Positions 43,921-51,457 of a stretch of DNA of 64,000 nucleotides are shown here, piece after piece. The first letter of the stretch is position 1; every line of letters begins with the position of its first letter. Origin of the DNA: JAUSIF01 sp963711595 (GTDB lineage Bacteria; Pseudomonadota; Alphaproteobacteria; Rhizobiales; Xanthobacteraceae); NCBI GenBank assembly GCA_963711595.1, contig CAVQER010000001.1, forward strand, positions 558,001 to 622,000, given 5' to 3'. Below the pieces are notes generated by a model that was not told where the DNA came from, made no database searches, and saw only the letters and a list, made by a program, of their open reading frames with translations. Both the position numbers and the translations under genes were made by a program.

Positions 43921-44289
43921 ATGGCGGCCAACCGCCCACCGGACGGTAACAGCCGGCGGGCACGCGATGCTGATGATGCTGCGCTCGATGCGCGGCTCCG
44001 TCGGCTCGGCGAACGGTTGGGTGCTCTCAAGCCGAAGCCGCGCGAACCCGAGGAAGAGACCGGAAGTATTGTGGAGAATCCGTCGAACCTCGGTCGTGCG
44101 CTGCGGCTGTCGAGTGAGTTCGTTGCCGGCATCATCGTCGGCGGGTTCATCGGCTGGCTGATCGACCGACTGACGGGCTGGTCGCCGTGGGGGATGATCG
44201 TGTTTCTCATGCTCGGCTTTGCCGCCGGAACATTGAATGCGATGCGCTCGGCAGGGCTCATCGCGAAGCAGAACTCGGACCGGAATTGA
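43921..44289 (+). CDS. atpI: AtpI family ATP synthase-associated membrane protein
   Basis: The 122-residue product has a charged N-terminal half (Arg/Asp/Glu-rich to about residue 60) and two membrane helices (about 68-85 and 90-112) around LIDRLTGWSPWGMIVFLMLG. This matches the short AtpI of Rhizobiales, which helps c-ring assembly or divalent-cation handling. It is the first gene of atpI-atpB-atpE-atpF'-atpF. Start ATG 43921; a TTG six bases upstream is in frame. The GAAGGG about seven bases before the ATG can act as the ribosome binding site. Confidence 0.9.
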   Translation: MAANRPPDGNSRRARDADDAALDARLRRLGERLGALKPKPREPEEETGSIVENPSNLGRALRLSSEFVAGIIVGGFIGWLIDRLTGWSPWGMIVFLMLGFAAGTLNAMRSAGLIAKQNSDRN

Positions 44290-44316
44290 GACGAAGGGAT
44301 TGACGGAGCAGACGAG

Positions 44317-45069
44317 ATGGCCGCCGACCCGATCCACCAGTTCCAGATCAAAAAACTCTTCACGCTCGGCGAAATCGGCGGAGTCGAGATCGCCTTCACC
44401 AATTCAGCTGCGTTCATGCTCGCGGCGGTCGCCCTGACGGCGGGCGGACTCGTCCTCGCGACCGCAGGTCGTTCGCTTGTGCCGGGCCGTGTGCAATCGG
44501 TCGCCGAGGTGACCTACGAATTCATCGCCGACATGGTGCGGCAGTCGACGGGTGAAGAAGGCATGCGCTTCTTCCCGCTCGTGTTTTCATTGTTCAGTTT
44601 CATTCTCGTCCTGAACATGTTTGGCATGATCCCCGGACTGTTCACGGTCACGAGCCACATCATCGTAACCGCGCTGCTTGCGCTGCTCGTCTTCTTCACG
44701 GTGATCGGCTACGGCCTCTACAAGAACGGCGTCAAATTCTTCAGGCTGTTCGTGCCGAGCGGCATTCCCATCTACATCATGCCCTTGATCGTGCTGATCG
44801 AGGTGATGTCATTCCTGTCGCGGCCGATTTCGCACAGCGTCCGGCTGTTCGCGAACATGCTCGCGGGCCACATCACGCTGAAAGTATTTGCAGGCTTTAT
44901 CGTGATGCTGAGCGGCTTCGGCATCGTCGGCTGGGTCGGTGCGCTCTTGCCGCTCGCCCTCACGGTCGCGCTCACGGCACTCGAATTCCTGGTGGCATTT
45001 CTGCAAGCCTATGTCTTCGCCATCCTGACCTGCATCTACCTCAACGACGCGCTTCACCCGGGACACTAA
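44317..45069 (+). CDS. atpB: ATP synthase Fo subunit a
   Basis: Subunit a forms the two proton half-channels against the c-ring. The 250-residue product has five to six membrane helices and the essential arginine R176 in SHSVRLFANMLAGH. The N-terminus (MAADPIHQFQIKKLFTLGEI) is typical of alphaproteobacteria. It lies 27 bases after atpI and 42 before atpE, within the Fo operon. Confidence 0.97.
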   Translation: MAADPIHQFQIKKLFTLGEIGGVEIAFTNSAAFMLAAVALTAGGLVLATAGRSLVPGRVQSVAEVTYEFIADMVRQSTGEEGMRFFPLVFSLFSFILVLNMFGMIPGLFTVTSHIIVTALLALLVFFTVIGYGLYKNGVKFFRLFVPSGIPIYIMPLIVLIEVMSFLSRPISHSVRLFANMLAGHITLKVFAGFIVMLSGFGIVGWVGALLPLALTVALTALEFLVAFLQAYVFAILTCIYLNDALHPGH

Positions 45070-45111
45070 TCCGGTTCATCCACCCACCCTCTCGAACAAG
45101 GAGTCTTCCAA

Positions 45112-45339
45112 ATGGATCCGATCGCCGCAAAGTACATTGGTGCAGGAATTGCCTGCATTGGAATGGGCGGCGCCGGCGTCGGCGTGGGCTCGATCTTCGG
45201 CCACTATCTAGCGGCCGCATTGCGCAATCCGTCGGCTGCGCAGGCGCAGTTCGGCAACCTGATTTTCGGGTTCGCCGTGACGGAAGCGCTCGGCATCTTC
45301 TCGCTGCTGATCGCGCTGCTCCTCCTCTTCGCACTCTGA
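45112..45339 (+). CDS. atpE: ATP synthase Fo subunit c
   Basis: The 75-residue hairpin proteolipid of the rotor ring. Helix 1 carries the glycine-rich GMGGAGVGVGSIFG, the polar loop is ALRNPSAAQ, and the proton-carrying carboxylate is E58 in GFAVTEALGIF, in the second helix. An AAGGAG ribosome binding site lies 11 bases upstream of the ATG. The acidic residue and loop are intact, so this is a normal H+-type c subunit by appearance. Confidence 0.97.
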   Translation: MDPIAAKYIGAGIACIGMGGAGVGVGSIFGHYLAAALRNPSAAQAQFGNLIFGFAVTEALGIFSLLIALLLLFAL

Positions 45340-45360
45340 GGCAGATCGCGGCTCCCGCTC

Positions 45361-45906
45361 ATGGCAACCGCTCAGGCGCAGACGAAGGCGGCGACCGAGT
45401 CGCACGGCGGACCTAAGGCGCCCTTCCCGCCGTTCAATCCGGAGACATATGCCTCACAGGTCATATGGCTCGTGATCGCGTTCGTCGCCCTGTACGTGCT
45501 GTTGTCGCGCGTTGCCCTTCCCCGCGTGGCATCGATCTTCGCCGCGCGTAGCGGGAAAATGAAGGGCGATCTCGACGCTGCCGATCGGCTAAGGGCGGAA
45601 AGCGAGGCTGCAATCGAAGCGTACGAAAAGGCGCTCGCCGAAGCACGCGGCAAGGCGCAGGCGATTGCGAGCGCCACGCGCGCGGACTTTGCTGCGAAGT
45701 CCGCTGCAAAAAAGAAGGAGCTCGAGGCCGGTCTCGCGAAGAAGCTTGCCGATGCCGAACGCCAAATCGAGACGACCAAGAAGGCTGCCATGGCCAACGT
45801 TCGCGGAATCGCCAGGGACGCAGCAGCGGAAATAGTGAAACGCCTCGTCGGCACAGAGCCAAACAAGCAGAACCTGGATCGCGCAGTCGACGCCGCGCTG
45901 CACTGA
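45361..45906 (+). CDS. atpG: ATP synthase Fo subunit b' (diverged b)
   Basis: The 181-residue product has one membrane helix (about residues 33-50, QVIWLVIAFVALYVLLSRV) and then a long helical, Ala/Lys/Glu-rich coiled coil, as in the peripheral stalk. It is the first of the two b-type genes that alphaproteobacteria and photosynthetic bacteria carry in place of a single b homodimer. It has a longer cytoplasmic N-terminus than b. It starts 21 bases after atpE and ends 10 bases before atpF. Confidence 0.93.
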   Translation: MATAQAQTKAATESHGGPKAPFPPFNPETYASQVIWLVIAFVALYVLLSRVALPRVASIFAARSGKMKGDLDAADRLRAESEAAIEAYEKALAEARGKAQAIASATRADFAAKSAAKKKELEAGLAKKLADAERQIETTKKAAMANVRGIARDAAAEIVKRLVGTEPNKQNLDRAVDAALH

Positions 45907-45916
45907 GGAGATTGAG

Positions 45917-46402
45917 TTGCTTCACGAACCGGAATTCTGGGTTGGCGTCGCATTCGTGATCTTTGTCGCGGTGCTGTGGCGCGCCGGCGCGTTCGCTCAG
46001 ATCACGTCGGGTCTCGATGCGCGCTCCGCGCGCATCCAGCATGAGCTTGGCGAGGCGCGACGCCTTCGCGAGGAAGCGGAGAAAGTGCTCGCCGAGTACA
46101 AGAAGAAGCGCGGCGAGGCTGAGGGCGAGGCGAAGGCGATCGTGGCCCAGGCGCAGACCGAAGCCGCCGAACTCACGGCCGAGGCGGAACGCCGCATGGA
46201 AGAGTTCGTCGCGCGCCGAACCAAGATGGCGGAAACGAAGATCGCTCAGGCAGAAGCGCAGGCACTCAACGACGTGCGTGCCGCAGCCGCGGAAACTGCG
46301 GTTCGCGCCGCAGAGCAGATCCTTGTGGAGACCGTGAAGGGCAAAACCGCGGACGAACTCATCGCGGGCGCGATCAAGGACGTCAAGTCGCGGCTCGGCT
46401 GA
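45917..46402 (+). CDS. atpF: ATP synthase Fo subunit b
   Basis: The 161-residue product has an N-terminal membrane helix (EFWVGVAFVIFVAVLWRAG, about residues 6-24), and a coiled-coil stalk domain (RREEAEKVLAEYKKKRGEA-like, here RLREEAEKVLAEYKKKRGEA). The start is TTG 45917, with GAGGAGA just upstream; there is no suitable ATG before the helix. It is the last gene of the Fo operon; the F1 genes are not in the window, as is usual in this lineage, where Fo and F1 are separate operons. Confidence 0.94.
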   Translation: MLHEPEFWVGVAFVIFVAVLWRAGAFAQITSGLDARSARIQHELGEARRLREEAEKVLAEYKKKRGEAEGEAKAIVAQAQTEAAELTAEAERRMEEFVARRTKMAETKIAQAEAQALNDVRAAAAETAVRAAEQILVETVKGKTADELIAGAIKDVKSRLG

Positions 46403-46438
46403 CCGGGCCGGCCTTAATCAAATCTCGAACGATCTGCG

Positions 46439-47284
46439 TCAGCCGCCCTGGCCGGGCGGGGGAGCGAACACGCCGGGCGGCGGGCTCGGCGGGGCGTCAA
46501 ACTGCGGCTGCGACTTGCCTGACGGCGCGGTGCCCGACGGCGCCTTGGCGGGGGCCGGCGCGGGCGTAGAAGCCTTCTTCGTTGCCGGTGCTGATGACGG
46601 CGCAGGTGTCTTCGCTTTGGCCGTACCCTTGGCGGCAGAAGCAGCGCCCTGCGGATCGAAGCCGACATAGACGATGTAGTTGTCGACCCGCTTGTTCGCC
46701 GGGATCGGGAACGTGAGATCGTCCTCGACCTGACTGAAGATCGCCTGGCTCGCGTTCGGCGGGACCGCGACAGGCACCGAATAGAACTTGCTCCAGATCG
46801 GCCGCGGCGTCGGGCCTTCGGCAACAAGTGCAATGCGCAGGGGTACGTTCACGTTGCCCGCACCACCCTGTGGACCCACGAGAATGCGGCCCTCGACGCC
46901 GACACGCATCGTCATGGTTTCGCCGAGCACGGCGCACTCGCGCGCGAGCTGTCCAAGCGACCCCTGATAGCGAACGTTGTTCGGTCCGGAGCCGGAGGAG
47001 ATCTGCCACGCGGCGGCGCCGCTGCGGACCGTGACCGACGGACAGTCGATGTCCGACGATCCCGATGACGTCTGTGCGGTGGCCATCACCTGCCCTTCGG
47101 AATCTCCGAAGGTGACAACGCCGCCGGACTTGGTTGCGCCGGGCGTGCCGGGCGCGGACGCGTTACCAATCGGGCCGAGCGGAGATTCCACGGTCGCGCA
47201 GCTTGCGACGATGACGCCTGCGAAGATGAGCGCGAGACCGGTCTCTTGGGATTTCCGCTGCCGATGTTGCCTCTTACGCTTCAC
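46439..47284 (-). CDS. putative lipoprotein of unknown function with Ala/Pro-rich tail
   Basis: The 281-residue product starts with a very basic leader (about residues 1-14), a hydrophobic segment and a lipobox-like VASC, so the mature protein is probably acylated on that cysteine. A central domain (about 55-200) includes CPSVTVRSGAAAWQI and RVGVEGRILVGPQGG, then a tail rich in Ala, Pro and Lys (about 205-281) ends in PPPGQGG. I do not recognise the domain with certainty. The start is the GTG at 47284, with GGGGAGGAA well placed upstream; a longer open frame to 47416 overlaps a peptidase gene region. It converges on atpF. Confidence 0.72.
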   Translation of the reverse strand: MKRKRQHRQRKSQETGLALIFAGVIVASCATVESPLGPIGNASAPGTPGATKSGGVVTFGDSEGQVMATAQTSSGSSDIDCPSVTVRSGAAAWQISSGSGPNNVRYQGSLGQLARECAVLGETMTMRVGVEGRILVGPQGGAGNVNVPLRIALVAEGPTPRPIWSKFYSVPVAVPPNASQAIFSQVEDDLTFPIPANKRVDNYIVYVGFDPQGAASAAKGTAKAKTPAPSSAPATKKASTPAPAPAKAPSGTAPSGKSQPQFDAPPSPPPGVFAPPPGQGG

Positions 47285-47360
47285 GGCTCGTTCCTCCCCA
47301 GGGAATCCTTTCAGCGCTGCCGTTATAGCAGCGTCGTAGACGGGCGTGAAACCGCGAATA

Positions 47361-48710
47361 TCAGCCTCGCACGGCGGAGGGCGGAGGCGGGCTTGGCAGC
47401 GGGTCGGGCCGCCCAACCAACGTCACGAGCAAGCGGGCGTCGGTAAGAAAACGCTTTGCTGCGCGCTGAACATCCTCTGCCGTGACGGCCTGAATGAGGC
47501 CGTTGCGGCGATCGATATAGTCGATCCCCAGATTTTCCAGCTGAATCTCCAGCAGCTGGCCCGCGATCTTGCCGGACGTATCGAACCGCAACGGAAAAGA
47601 GCCGATCAAATAGCTCTTTGCCTTGACCAGCTCGTCGCCCGTCGGACCGGAATCCGCGATCTTCTTGATCTGTTCGCGGATGATGTTGAGCGATTCCGCT
47701 GCGCGATCATTGCGTGTGGACACGCCACCCATGAAAAGCCCGGTGCGATCGTACGGCGCGAGGTAGCTGTACACCGAATAGGCCAGACCGCGCTTCTCGC
47801 GGACCTCGCGATAGAGGCGCGAGGAGAAGCTTCCGCCGCCGAGAATGTGGTTCAGAACAAAGGCGGGGATGAAGTCCGGATCCGCACGCTTGAAGCCGGT
47901 ACCACCGAACGCAATCACCGTCTGCGGCACGTCTAGCTGGACAACTTCCTGCTCGCCGGCGCCTTGCGGCGCGATTTCCGGTACAGGCACAAGCTGTGGG
48001 CGCTGCGGCAACGGCGCAAACGCCCGCTCCACCAGCTCTGCGATTTCCTTGGCATCAATCGAGCCGATCGTCGCGATCTTCAAATTCGAGCGGGCGATGG
48101 TATTGCGGTGGAAATCGCGCAGGTCGCCGACGCCGATTTTGGCGACCGAGTCGAGGGTGCCTCGCGTGGGCCGGCCGTAGGGATGGTCGGGGAATGCCCG
48201 GGCAAACCAGCGGTCCCCGGCGATATCGCTCGGATTGGTCGTGCGCCGCCGCAGGCCGGCGAGCACGCCCGCGCGAACCCGCTCGATGGCCTCGGCTTCG
48301 AAGCGGGGCGAGTTCAGTGCCAAGCGCAGGAGGTCAAAGGCCGGCTCGCGATGGTCGAACAGCGTCTTCAGCGAGCCGCGCAACAAATCGCGCTGGGCGG
48401 AAAAGGAAATGCTGATCGCGCGCTCGTCGAGACGCTCCTGGAAAGCGCGGGCGTCGAGGTCGCCGGCGCCTTCGTCGAGAAGGGAGGCAACCATGTTCGC
48501 GACACCCGGCCTGTCGGCCGGATCTTGAGCAGAGCCGCCCTCGAAGGCGAACTCCACGGACAGCATCGGCAAGGTGTCGTCACGCACGTGCCAGATCTCG
48601 ATCCCGCTCGGCGTCAGGATGCGTTCGATCTTGGTCGCGGCGGCGGCGGTGGATGCGGCAGAGACGAGTGCGAAGGTCATCAGGGCACAAACAGCAAAAA
48701 GACGTTTCAC
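47361..48710 (-). CDS. M16 family peptidase-like protein lacking the zinc motif
   Basis: The 449-residue product has a signal peptide (MKRLFAVCALMTFALVSAA) and the M16 fold (EFAFEGGSAQDPADRPGVAN), but where active members have HxxEH the sequence reads VANMVASLLDEG, with no histidines. It therefore looks like the non-catalytic partner of a two-subunit M16 peptidase. The C-terminal half retains the substrate-enclosing repeat (YREVREKRGLAYSVYSYL). Its ATG overlaps the TGA of the catalytic M16 gene by four bases (48707-48710), so translation is coupled and a heterodimer in the periplasm is likely. Confidence 0.9.
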   Translation of the reverse strand: MKRLFAVCALMTFALVSAASTAAAATKIERILTPSGIEIWHVRDDTLPMLSVEFAFEGGSAQDPADRPGVANMVASLLDEGAGDLDARAFQERLDERAISISFSAQRDLLRGSLKTLFDHREPAFDLLRLALNSPRFEAEAIERVRAGVLAGLRRRTTNPSDIAGDRWFARAFPDHPYGRPTRGTLDSVAKIGVGDLRDFHRNTIARSNLKIATIGSIDAKEIAELVERAFAPLPQRPQLVPVPEIAPQGAGEQEVVQLDVPQTVIAFGGTGFKRADPDFIPAFVLNHILGGGSFSSRLYREVREKRGLAYSVYSYLAPYDRTGLFMGGVSTRNDRAAESLNIIREQIKKIADSGPTGDELVKAKSYLIGSFPLRFDTSGKIAGQLLEIQLENLGIDYIDRRNGLIQAVTAEDVQRAAKRFLTDARLLVTLVGRPDPLPSPPPPSAVRG

Positions 48711-50068
48711 GAAGGCTTCTCCGTCGTAGCCGGCGGAGGCGTCAGATAGCCTGTAACCGCGCGGCGCAAGTCCAGCCAGGTGCGGGCTGCCGCACGTACT
48801 TCATCGGGTTTCACGGTGCGCACGCGATCGGGCCAGGCGCGAATGTCGTCGACGCTGAGGCCGACGGTGAGACCGGCTCCATACATCCTGGCGAGACGCG
48901 CCTGACTGTCCTGCGCGAAGACGGAGTCTGCGATCAGGCGTGTCTTGGCGCGGTCCAGTTCCTCCGCGGTCACGCCGTCCACGGCAACCTTGGCTACGAT
49001 CGCGTCAATCTCGGCTTCGAGCGCTTCGAGCTTCACGCCGGGCCGAGGCGTCGCATAGATGCCGAACCGGGCTGCATCGAGCGCAGTGCCGCTGTACCAA
49101 GCCCCGGCATTCGCCGCGATTCCGCGGTCTGCCACGAGCGTCCGGTAGAGTCGGCTAACCGAGCCTGATCCGAGGATGTGCGAGAGGATGTCCAGGGCCT
49201 CGGCCTCACCGGGCTTCGCGAGGCGGTAGGACGGCACAAGATAGTTGCGGGAGAGCTGCGCCTGTTGCACGCGCGGGTCGGCGAGCGAAACGCGACGATG
49301 GGCAAGCAGTTCCGGCTCGGCGGGACGAATGCGCGGCTTCACGTGCGGCTGCGATGGGATCGATCCGTAGGCCTTTTCGACAAGCGGGCGTACTTCGTCC
49401 GCTGTGACATCGCCGGCAACGACGAGGATCGCGTTATTCGGCGCGTAGTGCTTCCGGTAGAACGCAAGCGCATCCTCGCGATTCAGCGCGCGAATCTCAT
49501 GCTCCCAGCCGATGATCGGCCGGCCGTAAGGGTGATTCACAAAAAGGGCCGCCTGCGCGGACTCGGAAAGCTGCGCCGCCGGGTCGTTGTCGGTGCGGGA
49601 GCGCCGCTCCTCGAGCACGACGTCGCGTTCGGGCAGCACGTTTGCATCGGTCAGCACGAGACCGGTCATGCGATCGGCCTCGAACTCCATCACGGTCTTC
49701 AAGTGCTCGCGCGAGGCGCGCTGGAAGTAAGAGGTGTAGTCCTGCGATGTGAACGCGTTCTCCTGGCCGCCGATCTCGGCGAGAACTTCGGAGAACTTGC
49801 CGGCCGGATTCTTGGCGGTGCCCTTGAACATTAGGTGTTCGAGGAAATGTGCGATCCCCGATTTGCCCGCCTCCTCGTCCGCGGAGCCGACGCGATACCA
49901 GATCATGTGCGTGATCACCGGAGCCCGGCGGTCAGGAATGATCACGACCTCAAGCCCGTTCTTCAGCTTGAAATGAGTAACCTCCGGCCCGGCTGCAATC
50001 GCGTCGACCGGACGAGGGGCTGAAAGCGTGGCCGTTCCGGCAATCGCAACTGCCGCAAGCGTCTTCAT
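48707..50068 (-). CDS. M16 family zinc peptidase, catalytic subunit
   Basis: The 453-residue product carries a signal peptide (MKTLAAVAIAGTATLSAP) and the inverted zinc motif HFLEH at residues 74-78, with the downstream Glu in the ENAFTSQDYTSYF and EFEADRM region. RGLAANA-like sequence (here RGIAANAGAWY) marks the second M16 repeat. It is probably a periplasmic oligopeptidase acting as a heterodimer with the coupled neighbour. I take ATG 50068; a GTG at 50083 in the same frame would add five residues. Confidence 0.93.
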   Translation of the reverse strand: MKTLAAVAIAGTATLSAPRPVDAIAAGPEVTHFKLKNGLEVVIIPDRRAPVITHMIWYRVGSADEEAGKSGIAHFLEHLMFKGTAKNPAGKFSEVLAEIGGQENAFTSQDYTSYFQRASREHLKTVMEFEADRMTGLVLTDANVLPERDVVLEERRSRTDNDPAAQLSESAQAALFVNHPYGRPIIGWEHEIRALNREDALAFYRKHYAPNNAILVVAGDVTADEVRPLVEKAYGSIPSQPHVKPRIRPAEPELLAHRRVSLADPRVQQAQLSRNYLVPSYRLAKPGEAEALDILSHILGSGSVSRLYRTLVADRGIAANAGAWYSGTALDAARFGIYATPRPGVKLEALEAEIDAIVAKVAVDGVTAEELDRAKTRLIADSVFAQDSQARLARMYGAGLTVGLSVDDIRAWPDRVRTVKPDEVRAAARTWLDLRRAVTGYLTPPPATTEKPS

Positions 50069-50184
50069 GATCTGCCTATGCACTTTTGTTGCTTCTCCAG
50101 CATTGCGCGGTCCCGCCCGGGGTTGCCGCGACGTGCGTACTCGGTCGGACGAAGTCTTGCCGGCCGCGCCGATCGTATGCTCAC

Positions 50185-50874
50185 TTACCTTTTCACGTTC
50201 GGATCATCCGGATGCGCCGTTCGATCAAAGAAAGACGTCGGCTTGGGCGGTCCGGGCGTGGCGGTCACAATCCCATACGGCGCGTCTGAGGACGGCGTGC
50301 GCAGTCCCGGCGGCGGCTCGGTCAGAGTCCTGCGCTCAGGCTCGCCGGTAAAGACAACCGTTTCTTCCTTCTTGGAGTTCCAGCCCTTGAACCCCAGCTT
50401 GTCGGGCGAGTAGCGCTCGCGGCCCGCCGCGTATTCGTCGCCCGCGGTCTCGGCTTCAGGCCGCTTGGCTGCAGAGTCGCGCCTCGTCTGCTCTTGCTTC
50501 GAGAGCTTCTTCGGCCGGTTCAGCTCGTCCGGACGCAGCGGTCGGCCGGAATAAAATTCCTCATCCGTACGCTTGTCGTCGGCGAGCTCCCCGGCCCGGC
50601 GCCCCTTGAAGGAGTCGTGGTCGGCCGGCCAATCAGGATTGTTCACCGATATATCGCCCGGCTTGCGTGGCGCAATGAGGGAGCTTGACGGCGGAACCAC
50701 GAGCGGCGCGCGCTCGCGATAGTCGGGCTCCTCGCGCGGAATTTCCAGGAGGCCCAGTGTGCCGAGAAATTTTTGTAGACCCGTTGGTTCGCTCTGGGCG
50801 AACGCGGGCGCCGTCGTCGCGAGCGTCAAGATGAGAACGCTTGCCGCAAGAGCAGAGTCGAAACGATTCGCCAT
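50185..50874 (-). CDS. exported hypothetical protein, hydrophilic
   Basis: The 229-residue product has a clear signal peptide (ALAASVLILTLATTAPAFAQ) and a mature part that is hydrophilic and rich in Pro, Arg, Lys and Glu, with recurring proline-containing segments and no recognisable domain. RPDELNRPKKLSKQEQTRRD is representative. The sequence suggests an intrinsically disordered periplasmic protein. The ATG 50874 follows a GGGGTACC stretch; the open frame continues upstream to 50991, but only with basic low-complexity sequence. It lies in the same-strand run ileS-lspA-this gene-M16 peptidases, as in other Rhizobiales. Confidence 0.75.
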   Translation of the reverse strand: MANRFDSALAASVLILTLATTAPAFAQSEPTGLQKFLGTLGLLEIPREEPDYRERAPLVVPPSSSLIAPRKPGDISVNNPDWPADHDSFKGRRAGELADDKRTDEEFYSGRPLRPDELNRPKKLSKQEQTRRDSAAKRPEAETAGDEYAAGRERYSPDKLGFKGWNSKKEETVVFTGEPERRTLTEPPPGLRTPSSDAPYGIVTATPGPPKPTSFFDRTAHPDDPNVKR

Positions 50875-50926
50875 GGTACCCCGATGAGTCCCGCAGGCCC
50901 CTCGGCCCCGCTTGAGGTCTCCGCCG

Positions 50927-51457
50927 TCAGGATCGGCCCGATGGCGGCGATTTCGTGACGCTCCCCGTGAACGCATCGTACAGGAGGCCAACTACCCCGG
51001 CAACGATCGCCGCGTCGGCTAGGTTAAAGACGTACCAGTACCAACCGAACCCGTGCAGGGACACGAAGTCGACGACCGCGCCGTAAACCATGCGATCCAA
51101 GGCGTTGCCGACCGCGCCGCCGACCAGGAGGCCCAGCGAGAATGCAACGACCCACGACTGCGCGCGGACCATCCAGACAGCAAAAAGGGCCGCTGCGGCG
51201 AGGCTGAGCGCGACGAGCGCCCAGCGGCCAAGTTCCCCATCCTGCGGCAAGAGGCCGTAGCTGATTCCGCGATTGTAGGTGAGGACGAGGTCGAGAAAGG
51301 GCGTGACCGCGTAGCGCTCGCCGAGGTCTAGCCTCAGGCCATGCAGGACGAGGAGTTTCGTCAGTTGGTCGGCCGCGAAGACGATGGCGGCGGTCGTTAC
51401 CCCGAGGCTGGCGTAAGGACCCGGCCGCAAAGCGCGCACGGCGTCCGCGCGCGTCAT
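50927..51457 (-). CDS. lspA: lipoprotein signal peptidase (signal peptidase II)
   Basis: LspA cleaves the signal peptide of prolipoproteins after diacylglyceryl transfer. The 176-residue product has four membrane helices and the two catalytic aspartates, D121 in GNALDRMVYG and D130 in AVVDFVSLHG; the NRGISYG loop is also typical. ATG 51457 overlaps the ileS stop (ATGA, 51454-51457), so translation is coupled to ileS, an arrangement common in many bacteria. The open frame extends upstream only through the ileS coding region and is not coding there. Confidence 0.95.
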   Translation of the reverse strand: MTRADAVRALRPGPYASLGVTTAAIVFAADQLTKLLVLHGLRLDLGERYAVTPFLDLVLTYNRGISYGLLPQDGELGRWALVALSLAAAALFAVWMVRAQSWVVAFSLGLLVGGAVGNALDRMVYGAVVDFVSLHGFGWYWYVFNLADAAIVAGVVGLLYDAFTGSVTKSPPSGRS

